A DNA stretch of 64,000 bases from an uncultured Dehalococcoidia bacterium (GTDB lineage Bacteria > Chloroflexota > Dehalococcoidia > Lucifugimonadales > UBA3495): contig CATOSP010000004.1 of NCBI GenBank assembly GCA_951812625.1, positions 248,001 through 312,000 on the forward strand. Direction: 5' to 3'. The position numbers and the translations under genes were made by a program. How positions within the stretch are numbered: the stretch's first letter is position 1; each line of letters starts with the position of its first letter. Shown piece by piece: positions 1 through 10,700 of this stretch. The notes beneath the pieces are model-generated. The model did no database searches. It saw only the letters and a program-made list of their open reading frames with translations, and had not been told where the DNA came from.

Positions 1-427
1 GTGGTTAACGGCTAGGATAAGCTTCCCACGAAGGGTCAGTCTTGACCTGTACACCGCCGAAACTTGTAAATCCTTTTCATTTGATTCCACTTGGTTCGGT
101 TGCCGATGAACATCAAATAACAACCCAATTACACTCATTTGGACTGAATTTGACTCATTCCTGCGGTTTACGAAACCGCTGCTCTGCCACTGAGCCACAC
201 CGGCCCGTCGGACCTTGGATTAGACCCTCGTATTCTAACCCATTTTGTGGCACACCCGCCAATCCCCGTCCTCAGGAGACCATGGTAGTTTCATCGCCAC
301 AGGGGGCCGACGTGGCCAGGAATTACGCGTCCCACATCACCGGCCGCTGCAACAATTATCAAGAATCCGCATGGCTCATTCCCCCACCAGGTGTCCGCTG
401 ACTGGTCTCTACCTCCTCCACTCACTC
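1..427. other. No protein gene seen
   Basis: Apart from the tRNA-Thr fragment at 160-204 I see nothing convincing here. The part below 160 is noticeably more AT-rich than the rest of the window, and its short open frames show neither a ribosome-binding site nor a recognisable protein. Confidence 0.5.
160..204 (-). pseudogene. 5' portion of tRNA-Thr (CGT), 3' part missing
   Basis: Read on the minus strand, this stretch starts GCCGGTG (acceptor strand), has a D arm GCTC/GAGC with an AGTGGCAGA loop, and a perfect anticodon stem GCGGT/ACCGC around the loop TTCGTAA, so the anticodon is CGT (Thr) at 170-172. It matches bacterial tRNA-Thr as far as the AGG of the variable loop. After that there is no T arm with a TTCRA loop and no CACCGGC to close the acceptor stem anywhere down to base 1. 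The gene is therefore truncated, or split by an insertion extending beyond the window edge. Confidence 0.6.
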
Positions 428-619
428 CTACCTTCCGCCCGGACCCCCCGGCGGGCAGAACCCCTCCGTGAGCTCCTTCAGGTGCCGGTCACAGGCAAGT
501 TCCCCGCAGTCCGCGCACTCGTACTCTGCCGGTTCCGAACAGGTCTGGTCGGAACAGGGCTCGTCGTCCTCGCCCTGGGCGTAGGTGACATTGTGGTGGT
601 ACAGGGGGGTCTGGGACAT
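428..619 (-). CDS. Small B-box-like zinc-finger protein
   Basis: This is a 63-residue protein with cysteines and histidine spaced CxxxxC...CxxC....CxxH over residues about 22-46, the ligand pattern of a small B-box/AN1-type zinc finger. The C-terminal tail is Gly/Pro rich. The start is supported by an AAGGAG eight bases before the ATG, and a plausible promoter lies at 661-690. No signal peptide or membrane segment is visible, so it should be cytoplasmic. The family is not recognised beyond the zinc-binding pattern. Its role, perhaps protein or nucleic-acid binding, is unknown. Confidence 0.65.
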   Translation of the reverse strand: MSQTPLYHHNVTYAQGEDDEPCSDQTCSEPAEYECADCGELACDRHLKELTEGFCPPGGPGGR

Positions 620-1154
620 TGTCTACGCTCCTTCGGGGCGTCTTGGACTGCCCAAATCTGAGGATAGTGTGCATCCCGACGTTACCGCAATCCACACCTC
701 GGAGGCAACACGACGGGCGTCCTCCCATATCCTCGTGTGTATTGCCCGGCCTGGTGGCGGGAAGCATGGGCCAAGTTCCGTGCCCGACATTCTACCCTAA
801 CTCAACGAAGTAGACCCCACACTCTCAACCACCAGCCCTAGAGTCAGCCATGATCACCCTGTCTCAACCTGCTATCCCGCCGGTAGTCAATCCTGTTCGC
901 CGGATGAGGATCATGCGTGAGAGTGTTAAACTTGCCGGGCCTAATCTCCTGAGTCTTGGACACCATCCGGTCCCTGAGTCGCTCTATAAGTAACAGTATC
1001 GACATCCAGGCCACGCCGCCATATTTTGCCGGTCGAGTTCGCAGTCCCGCTCGGCCTCGCTCGGACACGTCCGCTGACCTCTTCGACGCCGTGACCAGCT
1101 TTCTCCAATTCGCCCACATGACCGGCCACTTGAAGATTCCTACTACCCCAAACC
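620..1154. other. Intergenic region, no gene seen
   Basis: Between the zinc-finger gene and the MFS gene, apart from the candidate promoter at 661-690, there are only short overlapping frames without ribosome-binding sites or recognisable domains. No repeat, RNA gene or strong terminator hairpin was found. Confidence 0.5.
661..690 (-). promoter_or_regulatory. Candidate sigma-70 promoter for the zinc-finger gene
   Basis: On the minus strand TTGCGG (685-690) and TATCCT (661-666) are 18 bp apart, which would place transcription start near 653, about 34 bases before the ATG at 619. Confidence 0.35.
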
Positions 1155-2414
1155 ATGCCCGACGTCATACCTAAAGCCTTCGCAACACTCACGGGCCGGT
1201 ACCGCAGCATCGCACTGCTGAGCATCTGCGGAGCGCTCAACAGCCTCGGCATGGGCACCATAGGTCCCGTGCTCCCCCTTTTCACCCAGCAGGAGTATCA
1301 CGTCAACGCGACCCAGGTCGGAATCGCCGTCGGCCTCTTCGGAGCAGGACGTCTATTTACGGGCGTCCCGGCCGGATACCTGGCCCAGCACTACGGACGC
1401 CGCCCAGTCCTGGCGCTGGGATCTGCGGTGACCCTCCTGGGGTCGGCCCTGGTGTCAATGTCCTTCAGCTTCTGGTGGCTCACCGGGTGGCGGTTCGTCT
1501 CCGGCCTGGGAGGAAACGTCTTCGCCACCGTCACCACCCTATACCTGCGCGACGAGTCAACGCCCGAGAGCATGGGCCGCATCCTGAGCACCCAGGAGAT
1601 GAGCATCCTTTCCGGGCAGGTCCTGGGGCCATTGCTGGGTGGCTACCTCGCCTCAGCCTTTGGACTGCGCATCCCTCTCTTCGCCCAGGCAGTCCTGATG
1701 GCGCTCAGCCTGCTCCTCGTCCTGACGGTGTTGCCTGAGTCCCGCTGGCGCGAGTCACAGTCCGCCCGTCCAGCGTCTCCCGCGTCACCCCCTGGGCGGG
1801 CTGGCCGTCCTGTCGAACGGCAGAGTGGATACCTGTGGAGGCTCATCTCCAGTCCCGCGTTCATCTTCGTCGGCCTGTTCGCCATTATCATAGTCGCCAA
1901 CCGCCAGGGCGCGCGCTTCAGCGTGATGCCCCTGTTCGGCAAGGCTAAGGGATTCGGGCCGGAACATCTGGGGTTGTGGCTCAGCTTGACCCACCTGCCG
2001 CAGCTCTTTTCGACTATGACCTCGGGTTACCTGTCCGACCGGTTCGGACGGAAGTCTCCCATCATCCCCTGCGTTGTCCTGATGCTGGCCGGCATCGCGG
2101 CATTTGTGTGGGCCGACACCCTGTGGCAGCTTCTCCTGTCCGGTATCCTGATGGGAATGGGCGAGGGCCTTGGCAGCCCGGCGGGCACGGTTTTCTTCGC
2201 CGACATCGCACCCCCCGGCCTGGAGGGTGTAACCCTGGGACTCTTCCGCAGCTTCGCTGGCGTCGGCACGGTCTCAGGCGCAATGGTCTTTGGCGCAATC
2301 GCCGATGTGGCCGGATTCCCGTGGGCCCTGTGGGTCGACGCCATCGTGTTCGCCGCGGCTGGCATCGGCGTCATGCTCTTCGTCCGCGAGACCCGCCGCC
2401 GCCGTTCTTCCTGA
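1155..2414 (+). CDS. MFS multidrug-type efflux transporter
   Basis: A 419-residue major facilitator protein with about twelve hydrophobic segments in two six-helix halves. The loop after TM2 carries the family's motif A (GYLAQHYGRRP, residues about 75-85), and the repeat of this motif appears as SGYLSDRFGRK in the second half. A charged, Pro/Ser-rich cytoplasmic loop (about 205-230) separates the halves. The family drives proton-coupled export or uptake of small molecules; the substrate cannot be read from sequence, though the overall look is of drug/metabolite exporters. There is no Shine-Dalgarno sequence at the chosen ATG, so the exact start is uncertain. It appears to be monocistronic. 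Confidence 0.85.
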   Translation: MPDVIPKAFATLTGRYRSIALLSICGALNSLGMGTIGPVLPLFTQQEYHVNATQVGIAVGLFGAGRLFTGVPAGYLAQHYGRRPVLALGSAVTLLGSALVSMSFSFWWLTGWRFVSGLGGNVFATVTTLYLRDESTPESMGRILSTQEMSILSGQVLGPLLGGYLASAFGLRIPLFAQAVLMALSLLLVLTVLPESRWRESQSARPASPASPPGRAGRPVERQSGYLWRLISSPAFIFVGLFAIIIVANRQGARFSVMPLFGKAKGFGPEHLGLWLSLTHLPQLFSTMTSGYLSDRFGRKSPIIPCVVLMLAGIAAFVWADTLWQLLLSGILMGMGEGLGSPAGTVFFADIAPPGLEGVTLGLFRSFAGVGTVSGAMVFGAIADVAGFPWALWVDAIVFAAAGIGVMLFVRETRRRRSS

Positions 2415-2574
2415 CCTCACCAGCAGAACCACACCCGGCCTGACCGCCAGACCCTGTACGACGACGGCTTTGGCCCGGTAAACTCAGGTAGGGTTGCATT
2501 CAGTCGATCCCGGTTCCGGCCCCCCATCCGCGATACCCTGTGGTAACACACGTAATCTCCCTGGAGGACGGGCC

Positions 2575-2994
2575 TTGCAGAAAACCCTCATTTGCTGCAT
2601 CGTGGTCTTGGCCGTACTAGCGGTGGCCGCATGTGCCCAGGACAGCAACCCTCCCTGTCCCGAAGGCCAGGACCAGTTCGTCAGGTACGAGCTGTTCATG
2701 GGGCGCAGCGGCCCACAGGGCGAGGTCGTGAGCGACGAGGCATGGGACACATTCCTCGCAGACACCGTAACCCCGAGGTTTCCCGACGGTCTGTCAGTGC
2801 TCGATGGCCGGGGCCAGTGGCGAGGCTCGGATGGGCAGGTCCAGAAGGAACGCTCCAAGCTGTTGGTCATCCTGGCCCCTCCGGGTGACGACCTTGGGCA
2901 ACGCATAGACGAAATATCGCAAGAGTACAAGCGCCGTTTCGACCAGGAGTCCGTGCTTCAGGTCATGTCCCCAGCCTGCGTATCCTTCTCCTGA
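2575..2994 (+). CDS. DUF3574 lipoprotein
   Basis: The frame is open from 2494, but the likely start is the TTG at 2575: CTGGAGG lies seven bases before it, and translation from there gives a lipoprotein signal peptide (KTLICC, a hydrophobic run, then a lipobox ending VAAC). The mature part (about 120 residues) has the features of DUF3574: a YELFMGRS opening, DTFLADTVTPRFPDG, then GQWRG, and a QESVLQV...CVSF ending. Family function is unknown; members are secreted or periplasmic. It follows the MFS gene by 160 bases on the same strand, so weak co-transcription is possible. Confidence 0.75.
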   Translation: MQKTLICCIVVLAVLAVAACAQDSNPPCPEGQDQFVRYELFMGRSGPQGEVVSDEAWDTFLADTVTPRFPDGLSVLDGRGQWRGSDGQVQKERSKLLVILAPPGDDLGQRIDEISQEYKRRFDQESVLQVMSPACVSFS

Positions 2995-3112
2995 CCCGTC
3001 TGCGAACGCGACATGCGCCGCCGTCTATCCCTTCGCTGGGACTACTTCCCCCTGTGTTCCACAGTCGAGCCAGACCCACATTACACCTCCAACATAAACC
3101 CCGGCACTGTCC

Positions 3113-5494
3113 TCACCTTCCAGACCCGCTGGCCGTCTCGAACACCGTATCCAGCTTGCCGGTAATGCCCAGGTTCTGTATCCGCCGGTCCTCCAGCGGC
3201 GGTGTTTCCGCCCGCGCAAATGGGACCTCCGCGTGGAAGTGCGCCAGGTACTCGGCCAGCGCGTCCTGCTCGGCGCCCGGTACGCTGAAGTCGGCAAGTC
3301 CGGAATCCATCGCCACGGGCCCGTCCACGACGCCGTTTCCATTTGTATCGGGAAAGTCCGGGTCGGGCGCATTGAACTGTCCAGCCTCCCCACGCAGGTC
3401 CACCCGGCCCACGCTGGGCGCCGGGAACGGAAAGTCGTCTCCGCCGTTGGCCAGAAAGTCCAGCGTGACCACCTTGATCATCCGGCCCGGATCGCCCGCC
3501 AGCGTGCCGTCCTCCACCACCCGGTCCGTTACCCTCCCGTCCATATCGACAATCGCCAGCGACCGTACCCGTTCTCCCGCTCGTGCCGCCGGTTCAAAGC
3601 TGAGGCGCATCCCGCCGACCTGTGGAAACCGGCCGGCCGCTGTCTCCCCCGGTCCATCGAAACTAATCGAATGCTCGACGATCCGGAAAAGCTCCCGTGC
3701 TGTCAGCGTCACTATCGCCAGCCCGTTGTTGAACCGCGCCGTACCCTCTATGTCGAACTGTGAAATGTCTCCCGCTTCCTTGCCCGTATCCCGGTTGGCC
3801 TGTGGCGGCAGATACATCACGTCCAACGGATCGATGGTCCCCGGTGGCTGGACCACCATACCAATGGAGCTGCGAATGCCTCCCGCGTTCTTGAACGAGA
3901 CCGCCACTTCCGGGTCAATCTGCCGCGCGACCCACAGGTTGGCGTCCGCTGTCAGGTTCCCCAGGTTGGTCTCCTGTGTCCGCACGTCCCGCCGTTCGCC
4001 GGACAGGTAGACCTCTGTCTTCCCGAGGATCTTCCCATCCCTGTCCCGCAGTACGCTGCGCAGCGACTCCACGATGCGGGAGACCGCTGCAATGGGTTCC
4101 CCGGCGAATCCTTGTCCTTCCTTCCAGTGTGTCGAGTAGGCCCCGCTTACGTGCGGGTCAATGGACTCCGGGAGCACTGTCCCCCGTCCATCAAACTCAA
4201 CCACCAACCTCCCCAGGTAGCGATAATCGGCGTCGGTATTCACCACCAGAACCGGATCGCCCTTCGAAGACTCGAACAGGAGCGGATAATCGCCCTCGGC
4301 CTCGTCTCCGGGGCGCAGCCGGTCGGTGTCGTCCGCCAGCAGTGTGTTCGACCCCCCCGCGACAATGATGTCCACGTCCGAAAGTCTCGTTGCCAGTGCC
4401 TTCTCGATCTCCAGCAGTTGCATGTGGGCCAGCAGCACAACCTTGTCTGTCCCTTGTCCGACCAGGGCGTCCACTTCCTGCTGGATGACCCCGGCCAGTG
4501 CGTCCAGCCCGGAACCGGCGGGTGGAAGGACTGTGATTCCCCCGGCTGCGGTGATGCTCCTCAACGACGGGGTGGTCGCTCCGACGATTCCCACACTTTC
4601 CCCCTCTATGGTGACGACCACGCTCTTGGCAAGCCTCGTCCTCGCAACCATCGCGTCCTGCCCGTCGTGGGTGACCAGCCCCGCCAGGTGTTGGTCCGTG
4701 GCGAACACCAGGTTGCTGGACAGGTACGGAAACGCGGCTCCGGGGTAGAACCCGCCGTCATCGGACTCAAACCTTATCGTGTCCCTGTACGCTCCTGTCC
4801 CCCGGTCCAGCTCGTGGTTGCCCAATGCCGAAGCCTGGAAGCCCATGGCATTGAGCAGCGCGATGTCCCCGCGTCCGTTTCCCGACACTCCCAGCACCGG
4901 ATCATTCGTATCGTCCCCGGCGGCATAGTAGCGTGGCCCCGGTATGTAGTTATCCCCCGAGCTGACGACCAACGTGTTGTCTGGAAACTGTTCCCGGAAT
5001 CCGTCCAGTAACGCCGAGAAGTTCTCCACGTTGTCCAGCGCGCCCGTGGAACCGTCCATGTCAGAGGCGTGAAGCAGTTGCAGCGTAAATCCATCCCCCT
5101 CCGGTATCGGGGTCTCTTCAGCCGCACGGTGCAGCCGATCCATCACGGCTGAGTGCCGCGACTTCGCGCTCTCTTCCAGCGCACCCATTCTCCCCTCCAA
5201 CGCCTCCATCCTCCACGCAAGTTGGCCCGTCGTCTGCTCCAGGGCATCCACGCCCCTGGCCAGCGCCTCCGCCCGGTCCACTCCATCGACCGGTGCCACC
5301 CCGTTATCGCCACTGTTGGCGGCCATCTCCGCCAAATCCTTCCTGAGGGCATCAAGCTCCTCTTCCAGCGACGCCACGGCGCTCCGCAACGCGCCTAATT
5401 CTTCCCCGTTCTGGTTCCCGCAGGCCACCGCCAGCGGCAAGATTACGAGCGCCAGCGACACCACCCACATACGTCCTTTCAACATCTCTTTCAT
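3113..5494 (-). CDS. Lipoprotein metallophosphatase / 5'-nucleotidase family protein
   Basis: A 793-residue exported protein. A signal peptide ends in a lipobox (LAVAC, Cys25). Residues 30-125 are predicted coiled coil. A calcineurin-like metallophosphatase domain follows (HASDMDG 142-148, SSGDN 179-182, GNHE 225-228, then LLAHMQ and VAGGSN), and a C-terminal 5'-nucleotidase domain has NAGGIR and FLANGGDDF. Known relatives hydrolyse nucleotides or cyclic phosphodiesters outside the cytoplasmic membrane, releasing phosphate. Compared with classical UshA/5'-nucleotidase, the DxH of the first motif is DxD and the GHSH motif is GGSN, so metal binding or substrate may differ. The start at 5494 was chosen for the lipoprotein signal; an upstream ATG at 5548 is less likely. 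It lies downstream of two surface-protein genes on the same strand, 315 bases away. Confidence 0.85.
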   Translation of the reverse strand: MKEMLKGRMWVVSLALVILPLAVACGNQNGEELGALRSAVASLEEELDALRKDLAEMAANSGDNGVAPVDGVDRAEALARGVDALEQTTGQLAWRMEALEGRMGALEESAKSRHSAVMDRLHRAAEETPIPEGDGFTLQLLHASDMDGSTGALDNVENFSALLDGFREQFPDNTLVVSSGDNYIPGPRYYAAGDDTNDPVLGVSGNGRGDIALLNAMGFQASALGNHELDRGTGAYRDTIRFESDDGGFYPGAAFPYLSSNLVFATDQHLAGLVTHDGQDAMVARTRLAKSVVVTIEGESVGIVGATTPSLRSITAAGGITVLPPAGSGLDALAGVIQQEVDALVGQGTDKVVLLAHMQLLEIEKALATRLSDVDIIVAGGSNTLLADDTDRLRPGDEAEGDYPLLFESSKGDPVLVVNTDADYRYLGRLVVEFDGRGTVLPESIDPHVSGAYSTHWKEGQGFAGEPIAAVSRIVESLRSVLRDRDGKILGKTEVYLSGERRDVRTQETNLGNLTADANLWVARQIDPEVAVSFKNAGGIRSSIGMVVQPPGTIDPLDVMYLPPQANRDTGKEAGDISQFDIEGTARFNNGLAIVTLTARELFRIVEHSISFDGPGETAAGRFPQVGGMRLSFEPAARAGERVRSLAIVDMDGRVTDRVVEDGTLAGDPGRMIKVVTLDFLANGGDDFPFPAPSVGRVDLRGEAGQFNAPDPDFPDTNGNGVVDGPVAMDSGLADFSVPGAEQDALAEYLAHFHAEVPFARAETPPLEDRRIQNLGITGKLDTVFETASGSGR

Positions 5495-5809
5495 CCCACC
5501 GTCCCAGGCGACGCATGAACCGTCGCACAACGCCGCGCCGCTCTGCAAAGATACTGGCGTTCGGGTTGGCAGTCCGGTGGCTCAGGTTCCCGCCTTAACC
5601 CGCAACCCCCAACATCATCACGAAGTCGATACCGGACCGCCCGTAAACGCAAGCACTCCTCCAACAGGCCCAGACCCGAAACCCGGCCAACGCTCGACAC
5701 TTCCCCGAAAAGTGGAACGACCCCGGCAGGGTCCCCGATTGGGGAGTCCTTGCCAGGGCCGCTATTGTCACCACAGTTCTATTCCGGCAATCGCCGGGGG
5801 TTCAGTTCC
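5495..5809. other. Intergenic region, no gene seen
   Basis: A 315-base spacer between two minus-strand surface genes. A weak GC-rich hairpin sits around 5729-5752 (TCCCC/GGGGA core) without a T-run. No convincing open frame or promoter was seen. Confidence 0.4.
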
Positions 5810-7666
5810 CTAGGCCGTCCGCCTCCTCAGGAGGAAGAATCCTGCTGCAACCAGCGCAGCTCCAACCACGGCCACTATCAGCACGATCGCCCATACCGGG
5901 AACCCTGCTGCGGGCTCCACGACCGGAGGCACGACCACCGGAGGGGTCGCCGTAGGTTCGGGCATCGCAGTCGGAGTGGGTTCCGGCATCGCCGTGGGCT
6001 CCGGCACCGGCGTGTTAGTCGGTGCGGGCGTAGCCGTCGGAGGAGGAACCGGTGTGTCTGTCGGCGCAGGCGTCGGCAGCGGCCGCCTCGGTGTGGGTAC
6101 CGCCGTAGCCGTAGGAGCAGGCGTCGCGGTCGGCGCTGGCGTAGCCGTAGGTTCCGGCGTGGGAGTCGGCTCTGGCATCGGCGTAGCCGTGGGCTCTGGC
6201 GTCGGAGTAGGCTCCGGTGTGGGCGTAGGCTCAGGCGTAGCCGTCGGTTCTGGAGTTGGCGTCGGGTCCGGTTCCTCCATCGCATCAGGCGTGGGTGTAG
6301 GCGTAGGAGTCCTACGCGGGGACACTACTCCACCCCCACCGCCGCCGCTGAAGAAAGCACCCCCGCCGCCTCCGGACGCCCTGGCGCCAGGTACCTCGGG
6401 TGGCCCCACTGGAACAGGACTCCCGACCCTTATGCTGGTAACGGCAATATCCCGCTCGTTGTTATTCTGGTTCACCTTCCCCAAGAATGGGGCCGGACCC
6501 AGAGGCGCATCATCCGCCACGTCAACGACATAACTGACTCTCTTCTGCGTCGTCCCCAGGAAAATGAACTCGACCTTCCCATCGGGGGTTTCAGTGCCAC
6601 CATCAGAAGCGGACTCGAAGCTGAACCCCGCCGGCAATGTTTCCTGGACGCCGCAGATACAGATGGTCTCCCCTTCCGGCGCCCTCACGTCAACATCTAG
6701 ATAAACGGTCAGTGTGCCGCCGCGACTCACCAAGTCTTCCGAGAAGGACCTGGTGGCAGTACCGCCTGGGACCGGAGGTAGCCCAACTGTCACGCCTGAA
6801 CCGCTGGTCACCACATCCTCCTCGTTGCCATTCTGGTTCACCTTCCCCAAGAATGGGGCCGGACCCAGAGGCGCATCGTCCGCCACGTTGACGACATAGC
6901 TGACTCTCTTCTGTGTCGTCGCCAGGAAGATGAACGTCACCTTCCCATCGGCATTCTCCGTGGCTGCATCGGGGCTGGACTCGAAGCTGAACCCCGTCGG
7001 CAACGTCTCTTCGATACCGCAGATACAGATGGTCTCCCCTTCCGGCGCCCTCACATCAACATCCAGATAAACGGTCAGTTGCCCACCACGAACCACCGCG
7101 CCGCCATCGGAGAAGGATCTGGTGGCGCTGCCGCCACCTGGGCCTGTACCCTCCGGCGGGACCATTGGGTCTGTGGTATCCGGAGGCTGCTCGGTGGTTG
7201 CGGCCACCACCGTCACATCCTGACCACTGGTTGTTACTACATCCCTGATGTCGCCGTTCTGGTTGACCGTTCCAACGAATGAGGGGTCCGGCATACCTAG
7301 AGGTGCATCATCCGCAACATTAACTACATAGCTGACCCTCTTCTGCGTCGTCGCCAGGAAGATGAACGTGACCTTCCCATCAGACTCCTCCCTGGCTCCA
7401 TCGGAGCCGGACTCGAAGCTGAACCCCGTCGGCAATGTCTCCTGGACACCGCAGACACAGATGATTTCCCCTTCCGGTGCCCTCACGTCAACATCCAGAT
7501 AAACGGTCAGTGTGCCGCCGCGAGCCACCGAGCCACCATCGGAGAAGGACCTGGTGGCGCTGTGCTGGTCTGCCTCCACGAGCCCTGAGTGGACCAGTTC
7601 CACTACCCCGACCACCAATCCTACGACCGCCACAGCCACCAGCAGCGCCAATGCCTTTCTAACCAA
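5810..7666 (-). CDS. Membrane-anchored surface protein with three CxC repeats and Pro/Thr stalk
   Basis: 618 residues. The N-terminal signal peptide is followed by three near-identical repeats at about 37-153, 181-294 and 304-415. Each begins ATRSFS, has [11 protein letters not shown], a C-x-C-G pair, ETLP.GFSFES and [14 protein letters not shown]; they resemble the beta-sandwich DUF11-type repeats of surface proteins. A Gly-rich linker (about 425-440), a long TPTPEPT-type stalk (about 447-583), one transmembrane helix (about 590-610) and a terminal RRR tail follow. This gives an outward-facing protein anchored by its C-terminus, without a sortase LPxTG motif. The start is a TTG with GGAGG seven bases upstream. 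It is only 46 bases downstream of the cadherin gene, so it is very likely in one operon. A role in adhesion or surface assembly is inference. Confidence 0.75.
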   Translation of the reverse strand: MVRKALALLVAVAVVGLVVGVVELVHSGLVEADQHSATRSFSDGGSVARGGTLTVYLDVDVRAPEGEIICVCGVQETLPTGFSFESGSDGAREESDGKVTFIFLATTQKRVSYVVNVADDAPLGMPDPSFVGTVNQNGDIRDVVTTSGQDVTVVAATTEQPPDTTDPMVPPEGTGPGGGSATRSFSDGGAVVRGGQLTVYLDVDVRAPEGETICICGIEETLPTGFSFESSPDAATENADGKVTFIFLATTQKRVSYVVNVADDAPLGPAPFLGKVNQNGNEEDVVTSGSGVTVGLPPVPGGTATRSFSEDLVSRGGTLTVYLDVDVRAPEGETICICGVQETLPAGFSFESASDGGTETPDGKVEFIFLGTTQKRVSYVVDVADDAPLGPAPFLGKVNQNNNERDIAVTSIRVGSPVPVGPPEVPGARASGGGGGAFFSGGGGGGVVSPRRTPTPTPTPDAMEEPDPTPTPEPTATPEPTPTPEPTPTPEPTATPMPEPTPTPEPTATPAPTATPAPTATAVPTPRRPLPTPAPTDTPVPPPTATPAPTNTPVPEPTAMPEPTPTAMPEPTATPPVVVPPVVEPAAGFPVWAIVLIVAVVGAALVAAGFFLLRRRTA

Positions 7667-7712
7667 GTCCCGCCTCCTTATCTCTGCGCCTTTCCTAAAC
7701 CAGCTGCTTGGC

Positions 7713-10700
7713 CTAGCTGGTTGGTGGGAAGAGGAATAGCCTCACGTACTCCGTCACCTCTTCCAGGGTGAATCCTCCTGGATTGCCGCCGAAGAGGAAA
7801 TCTCTGATAGCGGTCCTGACCTCGTCAATGTCGATCTCCTCGTTATCATTACCGCCGTTCGCTGAGAGGTCATACCTATCGCCTACGGCATTCCCCGTGG
7901 TCGGCACCGCCTCCATGGTCACCATGCCGGTGGTCGCATCCGACGTTGCGTCGTCGGACCCCGCGCCGTCGGTGTATTCGGCCATCGCCCGCAGGTACAT
8001 CATATCGTCAAGCGCGGCCGGGGTGTAGGTTGACATCGTCATGTCTGCGGCGTCGGTCATCTCGGTCCCGTTGCCCTCGGTCCAGGTCGTCTTGTCGGCC
8101 GAGACCTGCCACATCCAGTTGACACCGGTTATGCTGCCGTCGGGATCGGTCAGGGTGGCCATTATCTCCGTGCCAACGCTCGGCGTCTGCGACAACAGCA
8201 TCACCGTCCCATCCTCGTCAACGTTGGCCACGTTAACCGTGATCGCCCGTGGCGGGGAGGTCTCGCCCCCGGCTGCGGCGGTTATCACCAGGTCGTACTG
8301 GTTGTCACTGCCCATATCCGTCGCCATCTCGTAGTCCGGCGAGGCGATGAAGCTCAACACTCCGTCGCTGCTACCCAGGGTGAAGGCCGATGCGTCGACT
8401 CCGCCCAGGGTGAACGCCGCGCTGCTGGCCGCCTGCCCCACGGCCTCATAGGTGGCCACCATCAGGTCCGTCTCGTTCTCGTTGATGTGGTTGCTCGAGG
8501 GCCCGGTCACCGTCAGCCCGCCTGCGAAGCCCATCGGCTCCGAAGGCGCTTCGTTGACGTTGGTCACCGTAATGGTCACAGCCGCAATGCCTCTCAGCCC
8601 CTCAGAGTCCGTGGCCGCCAGCTCCAGGTCAAAGCTGTTCCTCGTACCGTCCGCGTCCAGGTGCGTCACCGGCTTCACTACGATCTGACCCGGCCCGGTA
8701 TCCCGTTCCACGCTCTCGTGGTAGTACGCAGCAGCTTCGTTGATCCCGGCGGTATCTGGATCATCCGCCGGCGCAAGGGCGAACCGGTTCACATTCGGTC
8801 CGATCAGCTCGTAGGTCAGCACGTCCTCGCTGTCGTCCATGGCCACCACGGGACTGCCAACGTACCCGGTCGACGGTGTGTTCTCCGGCACCATTATCTC
8901 GACCGCCGCAGGAGTGAACGTCGGCGCCATGTTCGGGTCTTCCTCCTCATCATCGTCGCCTGCCATGGGAGCCACCGCGTTCTTGGTCTTGCCGATCAGT
9001 GCATTGTCGTTTGGCTCGGTGGCGAGGGTGTCTGTATTGTCTATAGTGGTGTCTCTTTCGTCCACGTCGGTGACAGGGTCGTCCTCTATGCTCGCACCGT
9101 CCCGGTATGTCACCCTGGCATGGAGGAATTTACCCACGTCTCCCTCTTTGATCGTGTAGACCCCGGTGTTTTCCCCGGCCAGCGGTCCCGCATCCGTGGG
9201 CGTGACTTCGAGGGTACCATCGGCCTGGACCGTCACCGTCACCGCCACGTCATTGTCCGTCCGGTACCAGCGCCAGGACGTTATCGTCTGCACCCCATCC
9301 GGGTCCGTCATGATGCCGTCATAGTCCGTCAGGTTGGCCATGATTTGGCCTACCATCCCTTGTTCATCTTCCAGGACCGGCTGTTCCGGCAGCAGCTCCA
9401 GCTTCCCCGCCTCGTCCACGTTGGTCACCTGTATTCTTACCGCCCTGCTGCCCGTCGCGCCCGAGGTATCGTACGCCACGATAGTTACGTGGTACACGTT
9501 GTCCCCGTGCTGGTCTTTCGGGTCTTCGAAGTCCGGAGCATCCCTGAAGACGATCTGCCTCAGGCCAGCATTGGTCTCTCCGGCCGCAATCGTGCCGATC
9601 TGGAACAGGTTCCTGTCGACACCCTCCAGTCTCCAGTTGATCAGGTCGCCGTCCTCGTCCGACGCGTCGAACGCGTTGGTTGCATCTTCCGTAAGAGCCG
9701 TGTAGTAATCGTCGTCCGTCGGCTCCTTGCTGCTGTCTTTCTCCGCCAACGTCATCTCCCGGGCGCCCATCGTCACCTTCGGGGCATCATTGACGTCGGT
9801 GGCCGTGATGGTCGCCAGGATCGTGTCGGTATTGTTGTTGTTCGTGGTCTCGTTGGATGGATCCGTGGCCCTGACTACTACCTTGTACTCCCCGGCTACG
9901 GGAGGAGGTGTTTGTGTGAAGTCGCGGGTGTCCTGTTCTGCGCTTAACATCTCTCTGAGAGAGATCTGCCCTGTTGCCTTGTCGATCTTGAAGAACGCCA
10001 AGTCTCCCGCGTTGGAGGCGGCTGCAGCCTCCAGGGTGTACGTCAGGTACTCTCCACTCTCCTGCGATGACCGGTCCACAACGACCGCACTGCCAACGTT
10101 GGCGTCCACAGCCGTGTTCTCTGGAACGCTTATGGACACTGTCGCATGGGCAAACTCGGGAGAGCCGTTGTCCGCGTCTGTAACATTCGCCCGTGTCACG
10201 TAGCGGGATATGCCGATTGCGTATTTGTCCTCTGTACCACTCTCCGGGTCGTTGTACATCGCCCTCAACAGCAGGAATCTGCCGACATCCGACGGTTCGA
10301 CGCCTGGGGTGTCAGCATCATCTTCACGTGGCGTGAAGCTCATGGTTGTCCCGCCCGAAATCTCTTCCCACTGAGCGCTGAGATCTGTGAGGTCAGAAGG
10401 ATTACGGTTGATGCTGCCGCTCTTGGACTTGAACCACTGGTAATCCGTACCGGTTGCTTCCCCGTCTGGGTCTGTCAATGTGCCTATGAGCGGGGTGAGG
10501 GCCTCAGGTTGCAACAGGTTGAAGTCGATCGTCCCGGCTTCGTCTTTGTTCGTCACTGTAACGGTCACCGGCAGCTCCGCTGACTTCTTGGGGCCATTCC
10601 CCACAGCAGTTGTCTCCGTCGCCACCACCGTCACCGAGTACACGTTCCTCGCCTCGGTCGTCTCTGTGCTTGCTACGCTGGAATTGGGGTTCTCGTAATT

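Noticed and set aside
5976-6533. Open frame on the plus strand giving a long Gly/Val/Ser repeat protein
   Set aside because: It is the reverse-strand reading of the Pro/Thr stalk of the surface protein, without a ribosome-binding site; low-complexity DNA opens several frames.
8487-9947. 486-codon plus-strand open frame inside the cadherin gene
   Set aside because: It is rich in Arg and His as expected for a shadow of a GC-rich coding strand, and has no domain or start site. The minus-strand cadherin frame explains the region.
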